A DNA stretch of 64,000 nucleotides from the NCBI RefSeq assembly GCF_932526225.1, contig NC_064047.1, positions 11,767,501-11,831,500 on the forward strand, read 5' to 3'. Numbering within the stretch: the first letter of the stretch is position 1; the number at the start of each line of letters is the position of its first letter. Below the pieces are notes generated by a model, which worked only from the letters and a program-made list of their open reading frames with translations, had not been told where the DNA came from and ran no database searches. Position numbers and translations under genes: made by a program. This stretch comes from Nematostella vectensis. Its lineage: Eukaryota; Cnidaria; Anthozoa; Actiniaria; Edwardsiidae. Below are positions 1 to 11,370 of this stretch, piece after piece.

Positions 1-760
1 TTAACCACTCTACTCTACCTCTACAACTAATATCCTTCTCTGTCTCCTTTCTGTTTCCTTTCACACGTACACGCCTTACCACAATCTCCCTATTTATCCT
101 CCTTTTATCTCAAGCATACACACACTCCCCACACACTTCACCGCATCTAATACTATAGTGTGCAAGCAATATATCCGTGAAACACTAAATAAACACCCCT
201 CTGTAAGAGAACCGGAGAAACCCGACCCAAAGGTAATTTCCGGCCTGCCCGACGAGCTTTTAGCCTCCCCGGCACCCGGTGAAAATTCTAAATCAACCTG
301 AACAGTTTCTTTCTTACCTGACGAGTAAGTTGAGTGACTGGAGGTAAATAAAAAAATAGCACACCCGGGGCCTGAAAGCTGCTGTAACAGATGAAGCTGG
401 TAGAGCTGGTGTAACAGAAGCTATCGAAAATAATTAAGCTGGAGTAGCTTCAATCCCTACTTTATCTTTTTATCATCCCTCAACCGTCAATGCTTATCAA
501 CCTTTATATCACAGTTAATATCCAAACCCACTCTTTCCACCATCAACTTTACCCCCTAAATTCAGTTCAGTTTACACTATCAACATGGCTACTCCATCAC
601 CCTTCACAATTACTGACCCACACCACTGTCATCCTACCATATTTTTAAGCCCCTGCGTCATTGCGGCATTAAAGGCTAAATTGGGGCTCAAAATAAGTTT
701 AGATGGAAGTGCAGGCGCATAGCTCATATATTCATAAATGATATTTATTATTTATAGTCT
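1..760. other. Non-coding, no gene seen
   Basis: No open frame, splice-bounded exon or recognisable repeat was found here. The first 200 bases are pyrimidine-rich. Confidence 0.5.
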
Positions 761-767
761 TTTTATA

Positions 768-850
768 AGAAAAAAGCCGCCTTTTTCCCATGGACTGTTA
801 CGCATTTTTTTCTTATGAAGAAACGGTATTTTGAAAAAATATATAATTGC
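768..850. repeat. Interspersed repeat, copy 1 (partner at 10908-10980)
   Basis: The stretch from 'gccgcctttttcc' through 'catggactg' and 'cttatgaagaaac' to 'aaaatatat' recurs in diverged form at 10908-10980. It is therefore an interspersed repeat of unknown family, not unique sequence. Confidence 0.5.
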
Positions 851-900
851 TACTGCTTTTTCATATCATGAAGCAGCTTTTTAGATATTGTCGAATTAGC

Positions 901-930
901 GTTTCTGTGCTCTTTTAAGAGCACAGAAAC
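901..930. repeat. Perfect 30-bp palindrome
   Basis: GTTTCTGTGCTCTT, then TT, then its exact reverse complement. This would form a 14-bp stem. No flanking gene is seen, so it may be the end of a foldback element rather than a terminator. Confidence 0.6.
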
Positions 931-1650
931 TATTAAAATATTAAAATAGTAAAGGACGGTATTTTGCACAAATTTGACCGGTTTTTCATGAAAAAGCGGT
1001 CACGATGAACACTGAAGCAAAAAAAAGCTTTTACAGTCCCTAGAATTCTTATCATCCCCTTAAAGTCCATTACGAATGTTAGAGCGAAACTCAGAATTTT
1101 TGTTTTACTAGATGTTTTGTACACCCTTTGTTCGTCACCAGTTTAGAAGCGTCCCGTCAGAGTCCTTTCATTTAAGGCATGCTAATTTCGATAAGTATAT
1201 GTAAGCATTCTGTATATATTAGTCTCTGAAGTTAAGATTTATTTAGTTCGTCCTCTCTGTCGTCTACTCGTCTGCATATTGTCATCTGGCTATGTGCATG
1301 ATGTTGGTACACACTGGCGTAACAAACGTAGATTTTGCCCGGTGGCGCCAACTGTCGTCCGTCGATCGCCATATAAATGTATTTAACGCTTGCTGCAGGC
1401 TTTACAAATTTATTGAAAATACCACAAATGGCTAAACACAAAAAATTTGAAGTTGGACGATCTTGAACGCGGACTTTTAAAACCTACCTAACCTACACAG
1501 AATACGTGACACTTGAATTAATTTAGTTAGTCACCTCACGGGACTCCGTGTACCGCTGCACATTTGAGTAAACTTATCCGTTTGGTAATGTATCCGTTTT
1601 GTGTGTCCTTGATATATATTTAGTATAGTAAGAAAACAAATGTGTTCGCC
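931..1650. other. Non-coding, no gene seen
   Basis: Only short unsupported ORFs occur. The segment lies just downstream of the decayed Polinton block and may include its end, but no terminal inverted repeat could be recognised. Confidence 0.4.
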
Positions 1651-1670
1651 AGTTAATTTAAGGGACAAAC

Positions 1671-1976
1671 TCAACACCAGATCGTGTAACAAAGGCTTTT
1701 ATAGAACCGGAACGGGGGGACGGAAGACCAAACAATATGGCGGTCCGATAACACCAGAGCGAGCCAGATCTCTGCGCGCGCATACATAACTAAGTCAGCA
1801 CCGCTGGCTGGCCCACCTTTGGGGTCTTTATATGTTGTATAGCCGTACTCTAGGAAAGGTGCGTCTTTGCAGTCTTTGTAGACTTCTACTTGAGTGTTTG
1901 TGAGTTCACCATTGTCTTTGTACATTACTGTTTCTACCGTCCTCTCTACTCGTCCAGTTTCTCTCTTGTCTGTCAT
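1671..1976 (-). CDS. Polinton-associated ORF of unknown function
   Basis: A 101-codon minus-strand ORF downstream of the polymerase B relic, on the same strand as all other Polinton genes here. The first 65 residues are hydrophilic and rich in K, E, D and T, including a YKDNGELTN stretch. The C-terminal third reads differently (W, F and S rich) and may be frame-shifted or read-through sequence. It matches no family known to me. Its position and strand suggest it belongs to the Polinton, either as a late gene or as the degraded end of one. Confidence 0.35.
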   Translation of the reverse strand: MTDKRETGRVERTVETVMYKDNGELTNTQVEVYKDCKDAPFLEYGYTTYKDPKGGPASGADLVMYARAEIWLALVLSDRHIVWSSVPPFRFYKSLCYTIWC

Positions 1977-2056
1977 ATGCTACTATACTAGAACTTTTTT
2001 CGAAATAGTTTCAGTGCGTTAAGATGGTATACCTTATTAATGGATGCCGGTATGTG

Positions 2057-5000
2057 TCAAATAAAGATTCTTCTGGCAAATGCGTGATCGGGGTTATTGT
2101 CCGATCTTATAGTGCCCGTACAGGCTAAAATTTTGATTCCGTTTTTTGATATATGCATTTTATCGTCGAAACAGCTGAGTGACACTTTATTGATTTCGTA
2201 TCTTCCTAACTTATGGTTTTGGCTTCTGATGGTCTTCATTTTGTGGTGCATCTGTCTGTCGTCCATTAATGTCTTTTTATAGTCTTAATGCTTGATGTTA
2301 CTCTTAACCACATTCTTTTTTATTCCCTTTGCTGTCTTTGCTCCTGATTGGTAGTCTTTTATGTAACTGTACATCTTTGATCGCCTTCCGACAAACCCGC
2401 AGATGGGGATTCCTGCAGCCTCGTCTTTGAACTTGCTGATGCCTTTTTTGTTGGTTTCGTTGAAGTATGTGGAGGTCTTTGGGTAGTCACTATTGTCGAA
2501 ACTGTCTTTGTCGTTCCAGAAATCTTGGTACACGGCTTCTGTCTCTATCTCGTAGGTCAGACTGTCTGTATCTGTGAATAGTAGCATTTGCCTTGTCTCC
2601 GTACTTCTCTTTGATGTAGTTGTAGTGGAAGTCGTACATCAGTACCTTGCTGAGGTCTAGGATGCACATGCCCATATAGGCCGGCCTATTTAGGGTCAGT
2701 GTCTCTTTTTGATTTTGTGAACGGCCACTAAGTCCTTGTTGAATATCTTACTACTCATATAGGAGGGTTTGAGTAGTTTTAGTAGTTTCTTTTCTTCAGT
2801 CATCATTCGACGTCTACCCTGTTTCGTAGGTTCTCCATAGTCTCTCCGAATACGATGTTGTTCATCAGTTTGAAGAAATCTTTCTTACGTTTTTCAGTGT
2901 TGAAGTCTATATACTGCTTTAGCCATGGTGAATGGTCGATTTCTAAGACTCGGAGGACTTTAGTTACTTTTAGGCCTAGGTCTGTGTATAGCTAGAGGTT
3001 TCTGTAGTGTAGTACGTACTTCTCTTTGTCTTTAAAGGTTGGGATCGGTTTTGAGATTAAACCTGTTTGTATTCCGTATTTGGCTGCTATTTTGCTGCAG
3101 TAGTCGGACAGCATGTCTTTTTGCACGTTCACTCTTTCAGCGGCTAGTTGGTAGTCGTTGTGGAGGTCGTGGAGGCTTCTAGTATAAACCCCTTTTTACT
3201 ATTCTCTTCGTACTCAGCTAGGTTTAGCTTGTTGATGTTCTTTTCTGAATCCACCAGTTGGTATGTACTGACTCATAGCCCATCCGTACAAGTTGTTTGC
3301 ATCCAAGTACATAACATACTTCGAGGGCGCCGTCTCGTCGTGTGATTCCATGTACTTATTGTTGGCCTTGCTGTATCTGTTGGCTATACATGATATACCA
3401 TCGCGCATACCCTTCTCGATGAATTGGAACATGTTGATGTCTGTCATGAGTTCCAGTTTAATGTCGGTCATTTTTAGCATGGCGTCCCATGAAAGACCGG
3501 GGGATGTGAAGTAGTTGCATGGATCTAGCTTATAGTATTCTAGGCACGTTTTCCTAAAGTTCTTAAACAGGTCAGCCAGCAGAAGTATGCCAGACTCGAG
3601 GTATAGGTCGTGGTAGTCGCCCATGGTTTTAAGGTTAAACTTCTTCCACACTTTTTTTAGCATGTTTGTAATCGTCCTCTGAGATGTGTTGGTCGTACAT
3701 AGTGCTATAGAAGTCCTCCTTCGCTGGTAGCTTGTCGTTGAACATCTCAAAGCTGTCCATGTAGTCGTATGGGTATACACCCTTTCTAGCCATAAGGTCG
3801 AGTTTCTCACCTTTTAACCTCTTGGAGGTGTATTTCAATGACTCCCTAGGTAGGTTGCCTACCAATCTCTCAAAGCTGGAGCTCATGAACTGGAAGCTGT
3901 CGATGAATGTGAGGTGGTTGCCAAGCATAAAGGCCATTTACTTCTCCATGTTGTTCGGTATAGTGTTGATGTTCATTTGCTTCTCTTCACCCTTATCGTT
4001 CACATATGTGTGTTTCTTTACAATGGCTCCGATTTCCTGCATTATGAAATGGCTGTCGTAGCCTCTTAGGTTGTGAAATATAACGGGTACCTTTATCTCC
4101 TGAGGATTGATTCTAAGTTTCAGGGTACACTCTTGGTGCGCCGAGCCTCTGTACTTACCAGTTATGTGGCAGTGGTCTCGAACTCGAGTGTCCTTCTTAG
4201 TGTATTCTTTGTTGCATATGTGGCACTCTTGGGCTTTTTGGAATTGATCCTCGTCATGCTTTGACATTTTTGGCGCTTTATTGACACAGCTTTCTCACCC
4301 CTGTAAAGCTGCGTTTGCTTTGTATACTTGTCGTCGTAGGTGCAGACTACTTTATAGGCAAATCCACAGTCGGTATGTTTTGGTAGGCTCCAGTGTACCC
4401 ATGGATCTTTTCAGTTATAGCTTCAAAATCGGTGTAGATGACGAATGGTACTGGTTGTTTCTTGTGGTGGTTTATGAACTTGAGTGTGCTGTGTTCCTTA
4501 TCGGGCATCTTGACCGCCTCTGTTCCATTAATCTTGAGGCAGTTCTCAATGTGGTTGGTTAGTACTCTTTCAGAGCTGGAACACTGGAGGCAGCTAAAAC
4601 AAAAGTGCTTCTTATGCTCGTGTTTCGTTTGGTTGAACATGAATTTGTTAAAGTCTTTGATTAGTACATAGTGCTTGTTACTACCTTTAGTGATTAGTAG
4701 AAGCTCCATATGGCCTTCAAACCTCTCCTTTGATATGTACATTGGGTATGGTTGTGCGTTATCGTAACTGAATACATTGATGTTGATCCGGTTTTGCTTC
4801 TCGACTTTGTTAAAGTGTTTGACAGTCACCGGGAACTCAACACCTGAGTAGTCAATTTCTTTGACAAATTTCCTATTAGGCTTCTAAATTCTCTGGGGGG
4901 CTTTACCCTTTGGGTTCAGGTGTCTGATGTGGCACCATCTTAAGCACTCTCTGTCCTCGTTCTTTATGTTAATCAACCCTTTAGCGCTATTTCGTAGTTG

Positions 5001-5725
5001 GATGTATGATGATCCTCTCATCGGCTGGTATTTTACGATATCGACATCGACTGATTCTATTGTCCAGCCAGACCCCTCAGATACCCATTGGGCTATCTTA
5101 TTCAGGACTTGCTGCTGGGTGTTCTGTAGTGCCTCACTAATATCGGTACTATTGACTATTGTTTGAGGTGTAATGTTGAATTAGGCAGTCTTAAACTCTA
5201 AGCCCTCGTCAGACTCCTTCGTGAACGTTACCTTTAATGCTGTAGCGAATTTGAGGCCTTTCATAGATTGTAGTGTATTTGCGATATGGTAGTCGGTGGC
5301 CTTAGCCGTGCTTTGCAGTTGTGCTAGTGGGTCTCTACCATTTTTTATCCCAATTTCGAAGGACATGGTGTAACCGCTCAAGGCGCGCCTCGTCTGCGCT
5401 ATATTGGTTCTAGGTGTCGGCGCTGGCCTACGAGCCTTAGTTGTAGGATTTGGCCTACGAGCCCTAGGTGTCGGCACTGGCCGACGAGCCCTAGGTGTAG
5501 GAACTACTCCGGTGGTGGTGGCATTATTTTGTCCTCGTACTCCTGAGCCATCTGCTTGACGCTCCTGCGTGGTGTGGGTACTGGTGGTCCAGTCCTAGGT
5601 GCTGGTACAGGCTTTGTCCCCTGTAGCTTCAACAGTAAACCGTTAAGTTCAGACTTACTCAGTTTATTGAGGTCTCTCTCATTCATGTCTATATTAGGGT
5701 TACATATTTTCTGTGAGTCGCTCAT
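2057..5725 (-). pseudogene. Polinton/Maverick protein-primed DNA polymerase B, decayed
   Basis: The family replicates Polinton DNA by protein priming. Read on the minus strand, a proline-rich N-terminal segment with PTPR/APTPR repeats (5725-5400) leads into a conserved N-terminal region (about 5380-4880). The exonuclease block follows: YTDFEAI near 4430 (Exo I), FHNLRGYDSHF near 4050 (Exo II) and DYHDLYLESGILLLAD near 3600 (Exo III). The polymerase block has YLDANNLYGWAMSQ near 3300 (Pol A) and FTDTDSL near 2570 (Pol C). The C-terminal end is at 2266-2057. The motif order is complete. The frame is broken by at least two in-frame stops (TAA at 5181-5183, TAG near 4885) and several frameshifts, so no intact enzyme is encoded. 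The length (about 1,200 codons) fits the family. Confidence 0.9.
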
Positions 5726-5839
5726 ATATACACTTACTATATATTTTATTTTGAAATGTACGAACCAAACTGGTTCGTGACGAACCCGTCGGATTGTATG
5801 CTTCTGTATGTTTTTAATTTTTCTAGAATGTCTTGGTGG

Positions 5840-6055
5840 TCACATCGTTTGTGTTGCGTGCATTTTGGTTCCTCCGGTGCTTCTTAGTCTTAAGGTGGAA
5901 GTCTTCCCTGCTAGCGTGTAGTTTTTACCGTTTCCACATATTGGGTAGTACTCTTTATTCAGCATGTACCTAGTCTTGGATTCTCTTACAGTTCTTGTTC
6001 TATTCTCCTCAGTCTTATGTATGGGTGGGCGTCCTCGTCCTTTTTTGGCTTCCAT
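5840..6055 (-). CDS. Polinton-associated small ORF with GRGRPP motif
   Basis: A 71-codon ORF immediately upstream of the polymerase on the same strand. It starts with a basic AT-hook-like GRGRPP motif at residues 6-11, followed by an R/K-rich segment and a YYPICGNGKNYTLAGK stretch resembling half of a zinc finger. Small ORFs of this kind accompany polymerase B in cnidarian Polintons. DNA binding is an inference from the AT-hook-like motif. The C-terminal residues look frame-shifted relative to the expected finger. Confidence 0.5.
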   Translation of the reverse strand: MEAKKGRGRPPIHKTEENRTRTVRESKTRYMLNKEYYPICGNGKNYTLAGKTSTLRLRSTGGTKMHATQTM

Positions 6056-6239
6056 ATTTACTAGTACAATACTTTTTTTCTACAAGTGTTTATAGTGCGT
6101 TTAAATCCCTAAATAAAATCCAATTGCTAAATTCGTCACTGTACCCCTTCCACTATAATCGCTCCAAATGACTTAATCAATGCGGAAAACATCCTGCTTG
6201 GCTTTTAATAATTCAGGCTTTTAATAACTACCTTGTATG

Positions 6240-6389
6240 TCTTTATTATTTAGATCCTTAGTTTTGTAAGTGACTGGATGGATTAGTGTATTGTATTTTA
6301 TCAACTATAAAAACTTCCTCAGTCCAATTCGGTGTGTAACCCTTGTAGAACACATTTCGTTTATATTTTCTTATACTAGCCTTATCAAC
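6240..6389 (-). pseudogene. Retroviral-like integrase C-terminal tail (Polinton)
   Basis: The minus-strand frame contains KYKRNVFYKGYTPNWTEEVF followed by a VDKIQYTNPSS segment. This F-x-KGY-x3-WTEE-x-F pattern is typical of the SH3-like C-terminus of Polinton and related integrases. No catalytic DDE core was found nearby, so only the tail survives. It directly follows the small zinc-binding ORF. Confidence 0.55.
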
Positions 6390-6518
6390 TATTTTAGTTA
6401 TGCCACATGATGAGCAAGTACATTTTAGTATCGTACGTCCGTTTTAAGTTCTCTCGTACCGTTCAGAGTCTGGGATGCAATCAGTAACTCTCTTCTCCTT
6501 GACGCAGTAAGACTCCAT
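6390..6518 (-). pseudogene. Polinton small zinc-binding ORF, decayed
   Basis: From an ATG at 6518 the frame reads MESYCVKEKR, then, after one in-frame stop, NGRTILKCTCSSCG. The CxCxxC spacing and the MESYC start match short zinc-ribbon-like ORFs in Polintons. It lies between the protease and the polymerase. Confidence 0.45.
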
Positions 6519-6589
6519 ATAGCATTAGAGTATACAAAAGTATGATATGAGGAACCTATGGTTTCCCCCTTAATGGTCATTTAGACTGA

Positions 6590-6930
6590 CCGAAGGAGAA
6601 GTACAAGCACCAGTAGCCGCAAAGTACTGACAGCCTCTCTTGGATATCATCCCCTGAATAAGCAAGTGCCTTTCCAGACTCTGATTCCAAAGTTGTCGAA
6701 GTATTCGTAGTACGTATCATCTATATTTCGGTAGTAGACCCAATGAGTTCCAATGTCGCTACTACCGTCGAGGTTGCCTATCCCACATTCCTTTTTATGG
6801 ATCCGCCCGGGTAGATCATCGCGACTATATACACCTCTGAAGTGTTCTATGCCTAGCTTGGTGACCAATTTTAGAAGGTCGACGTTTGGAAGTGGTTTAT
6901 TAACAAACCTTATAGCAGCGCTCCTAGTAG
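6590..6930 (-). pseudogene. Adenain-like cysteine protease of Polinton, frameshifted
   Basis: This family of capsid-maturation proteases has a His-Asp/Asn-Cys centre. The minus-strand frame at 6930-6647 shows LGIEHFRGVYSRDDLP, then KECGIGNLDGSS and GTHWVYYRN carrying the catalytic His, then EYFDNFG carrying the acidic/Asn site. The segment with the nucleophile (LSVLCGYWCLYF, about 6594-6656) is in a different frame, so a frameshift separates His and Cys. Just upstream (6975-6900), another frame reads LLLGKNSPFNGIPLLGALL and stops, the typical tail of a neighbouring Polinton protein. The enzyme is non-functional as it stands. Confidence 0.8.
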
Positions 6931-6999
6931 TGGGATACCGTTGAACGGGCTGTTTTTACCTAGCAGGAGTCCTCTTGCCTTTTGCTTCTTTTTTGCCTT

Positions 7000-9900
7000 C
7001 TCCTTGGTTAAGCTTCATATCCAATCGTTGGGTCATACCACTGACCGAAAAATGGAGGTGGTCTTAGGCTTAGGTAACCGCCCTTAGGCTTAGGCTAAGG
7101 TGGTGAAGGGATTCTGTACGTTTGAGGGTAGTTTTGAGGCCGATTGTCTACTTGGAGACCTTAACCTGATAGAGCTGACATTGGGGCACCCCAATCGAAG
7201 CAAGAAACCCCCGGAGGAACCTTTCAGTTAATCTTTCGAGTTTTACATTTCCCATCGATAAACACTCAAAAGCATATGCATGAGACATGATAGCTTCTAT
7301 TTCATGTAGACACAAGAAATCAATGTTCCATTCATCGAGGGAGAGAACTCTCAATAGAGTTATTCAGTGCTATCTCCGTCTTTTACACCAAAGGGTGAGG
7401 GAATGCATAATATTTTTGATCGAAAAAAGCTTTAGATTTTTACAAGAACTTCGTTCGGCAATGCTATCAGTAGAAAAGAAAGCACTAATTGATAAAGGAA
7501 ACGCCGAGAGGGCTAAATAATGACTAAAATGTTGTGGCATTTGAAAATACCAATGCAAACAACGGCCGGTCGTAGTAAAACACTTGGCACGCATACAAAA
7601 ATAACATTTTGGTATTAAAATACCTGTTATCAAAGGCCATATCAGGCAACACTGAGCAACAGGGACTCAAAACCCTATATAAAAAATTAAAGCACAAGAA
7701 ATTAAAGCAAAAGTTTTGATCATGTTCAGGGGTGCGCTGATGGCCCAATCGGCCCTAGGTTTTTTGCTTTTAATCGATTGATGCCGGGCTGTTTCTTTCT
7801 GTTGGGAGGAAACGGGCCAGATTATTATTAATCGAATCTAAGGAAAATGAATAAATAAAATAAACAAAAGATGGCTTTTAACTAGAATGATATTTTAGTG
7901 AAAAAGAGCAAGGAAATTGTTAAATTTTCAAAGATTCATTAGTTGGACAAAATCTGAGAATTGAGAATTCATTCACGAAGGTTATTTCATTCCAAGTAAG
8001 TGGCGACTTTCAATTTTTTTTTAATGTTTTCATTGACGAGAAGCTTCGTAGTGGAACAGCTCCGAATTATTCTCTAGACCACATCTTCCAAAACTCGGCA
8101 AAAGCTGCACTAACACAAAACATTCTGTCTCTTGATTATGTCAGGTTTTTATTGTGGCTTCCCAATAAAAGGGCACAGAAAAGCGACTGAAAAGCGAAAA
8201 AAAACCCGCCGGTAAAGCTATATGTAAGAGTTCATGAGTTATGAGAAATGCGTTCAGGAACAGTTCAGATAACTTCCTTTTCTGGAAACACAAATGTGGC
8301 GGCCTAAACGGATTATGACGTCATCATTCAAGCCCCTCGGCTTTTACCGCCAGGAAGATATATTTTTCGCTTTAAAAGCTTTTTCCCATCGATTTTTGGA
8401 ATTTATAGAGCAACCAGTGTGTTCGATTCGAAGTTTTCGAAGAGCGAGTCAAAACATGGAAGATAGTGAGTATTTACTTCGAGGGGATTGGCGCTCCCCA
8501 GCGCCATTTTTGACCGATTTCGAACCCAAACACATGTAGAAGTTTGCCAAGACCACTCTACAAAATTTTTTCTGGGATAAGAAAAAGTTGTTCTCAGAAT
8601 AAGGAGTTATGTAGCTTTCGAAATCGGTATGTCTCTATATGGGACGCGACGCCTGTTGCTCGGACGTTTGGTTTATTTAAACGATTTCGTGTTGACCTCT
8701 GCACATCTCCAACATAAGTATAGGAAACAAAGGAAGGTTGTCAAGTGGACTGCCTCGTTTGATAGCTAGCCTAGCCGTATTTATTGATTGCTATCATTTT
8801 TTTTCGCTTTATTGGCTTACAGCGCTGCCAAGGTTTATTACTTTATAGCTAAACTGAATAAAAATAAAATAAAATTGTGTGTGAGGCTGTAGTTTCAGTA
8901 GGCTCCTCTGCAATAAGGCCACCATTAATAATCAGCTACTGTAATCTATAAATAAAATAGAAAAGAAACCCCTTCTTCTTTTCTAAATATAGTTGTTACA
9001 ATTTAATTAAGGTATTGACCATGGCAAAGAAGAAGAAGATAAGTAAATATAAGGATGGACAGATGGATCATTTAATTTTCTCCTTTGTATGCCACTCTTA
9101 GTGATAACTTATACTATTCTTTTTTTCTAATAGTTGTTTTATTTGTTCATTGTGTTATTGACTATTACACTTTAACAGTATGGTTACAGACTGACCCTCC
9201 AGTTCTGTAGCACTGTGGAGAAAAAAGGGGGGAATGGGGGACCCCCTTCATATTAACAAAGACAATGCTTGAAGAACACTGCTTGGTGGACAAATGGTTT
9301 GAGATTATTTGGTTTTCAATGTTATTTGAGATATGCGCCGATGCTTCTGCTACGGCCCTGCCCCTGGTTCATGGACCCCTTGTTGAAAATAGGTTTTCTA
9401 GTAATAACATGTTTTCTAGCGAGGGAAGGTTGTCTATTTCTAGTATGAAAATGGATGAAGGTTGGTTAAAAAGTTTCTATGTATTCAACCCCCAGAGCTA
9501 ACACAGTATTATACTTCTGGGATTTTTTAATTCGCACTAAAACATAAGATGAGACACTGCATAATGTGAATTACAAAGGTGTAGTAGGCTTTTGAAATGA
9601 GAGGGTATCTATTAATTTCACATCACTTTTGTATATGGTGTTTGATTGTATAAATTGTAAAATTGTATGATTAGACAAATTGTGTAGACTATTCTCCCAC
9701 TTACTCTGACTGAAAATTTTCTACCAGAAAGAATTCAAATCATTAGAACTCTGTTGGAGTTTGTTTAGGAGAAGAATAATAAGCTCATGATTTTTTTTGT
9801 TTCATTGAAATATTGCATTATACATATGCTTTAAATAACATTTTTTGTGTCCACTTGGATTGAACATTTTACCACCAGGCTTGTGTTATTTTGTGGGTGG

Positions 9901-10870
9901 TAAGTTCCCATCTTTTTTGAGTGTATGACATTTTGAGCTCTGTTGCCCATCATGTGTATACCTGAATACCCCCTCCCCCCCTCTCCCACCCACGCCTGGG
10001 CAATTCTCTAGCCTGTCCTCTAGCCTTCAAGGCATTTAAATTCTAAGCCCATTTAGCCTTTCGGCTATCAAGTCATAGCCCATTCATGCTCTAGGGACAT
10101 TGTCAAATATCTAAATTCAAGGGTTATATTTTAAGATTTTAGATTTTCCCACCAAACATAGCCATTCGAAATATGAATTTTTACCACATCTTTGCGCCCA
10201 AAGGCTTTTCTTTCGAGTTTTAATACGTCTAAATCCCCCTAAAAAGTTACTGTTTTGTCAGTTTATGCTCTCATTCTCGTCTCTCTGTGGCCGCCATGTT
10301 TTTTACTTAGTTCCTGCGAGTGTGTTGACGTCATCTTACAATTTGATCTGTGATTGCTTGTTTCAATGTTTTGATGTCTCAAATGTCAAAGCAAAAAAAA
10401 GTGTTTCCAGTAAATGAAGAAATCTGAACTGAGGAAAGCCCAACGAGGCAGGCTGGCAAAACTCGACAAAAACTGGTACACTCCTCTCCTCCAAAAACAC
10501 AAGGGCGGCTTGAGTACAGGAAGTACAAGTCGCCTGGCTTTGATCTGGGCCCTCCCCTAGATCCGCACCTGATTTTCAAGAGAATATCGATCAATCGGCC
10601 GCTAACCTTTGTAGTAGACCTCTAGGCTCCATGTACCCGCGGTCCTACAAGCAAACAAGAATAAAGCAAGAAAACTCTCCGTTGAAAATAGTACAAAATC
10701 GCCAGCTAACGCAGGCTATGCTCGGGGCAGATCTCTAAACGCTCTAACACGACGTCTAGGGCATAATAATAATAATATCAATAACTTCATGTCAATGTAG
10801 ATTTGTAAAACTATTATAATTGCCTTTTCATATGATACATATTGGATATATATCTCGAAAAAAATCTGCG
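7000..10870. other. Long stretch without a supported gene
   Basis: Several short ORFs occur (for example 8294-8539 plus, 9265-9501 plus, 10379-10594 minus). None has a recognisable domain, and none is bounded by convincing splice sites. The segment lies between the Polinton relic and the VWD exons and may be intron or intergenic sequence of the plus-strand VWD gene. Confidence 0.4.
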
Positions 10871-10907
10871 GTTTCATATAAAAATACCTTATTTTCATAT
10901 AACAAAA

Positions 10908-10980
10908 GCTGCCTTTTACGTATGGACTGATAACCTCTTTTTCCTTATGAAGAAACTTTATTTTGCCAAAATATATGTTG
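10908..10980. repeat. Interspersed repeat, copy 2 (partner at 768-850)
   Basis: Diverged copy of the 768-850 segment, sharing 'atggactg', 'cttatgaagaaac' and 'aaaatatat' in the same order and orientation. Confidence 0.5.
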
Positions 10981-10984
10981 CCAC

Positions 10985-11160
10985 GGTTTTTCTATTCCGC
11001 CAAGCCAGAAACAGAAACGCGACCGAATTTAGAAAAGCACGTATGGAACCTTAAAGACAACAATATCGAAGACCTTATTTCAGAGCGCATCCTATCATCT
11101 CACTCCTCCTACAACAGCTATAGCAAAAGATTCTCTGCCTCAAAGAATAAGAAAAAAAAA
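10985..11160 (+). pseudogene. Possible retroelement endonuclease-tail fragment
   Basis: One plus-strand frame reads RPNLEKHVWNLKDNNIED followed by an S/Y/K-rich tail. The KH-x-W-x-LKD-x-N pattern resembles the tail that follows a GIY-YIG or LINE domain in cnidarian retroelements. Only about 50 residues are recognisable, with no upstream reverse transcriptase, so this is tentative. Confidence 0.3.
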
Positions 11161-11370
11161 TCAGAGGATTGTTCATTTTATTTTGTCCGCAGTACCCCGG
11201 GTTCTTATTTCCACCAATTTTATTATTATTATTTTGCAGCTACTGTACTTAAAGTGTGGTAAAAAAATACATATCTTTGATATGTTCATATTCTGTATAT
11301 ACTTCTATGTTTAACTAGAAAAATACATTAGCATTCACAAGTTGGCTCACAGAGCAATTGATTGTTTTAG

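Noticed and set aside
1340-1365. TGGCGCCAAC resembling a retroviral primer-binding site
   Set aside because: No LTR, gag or pol sequence adjoins it. Probably chance.
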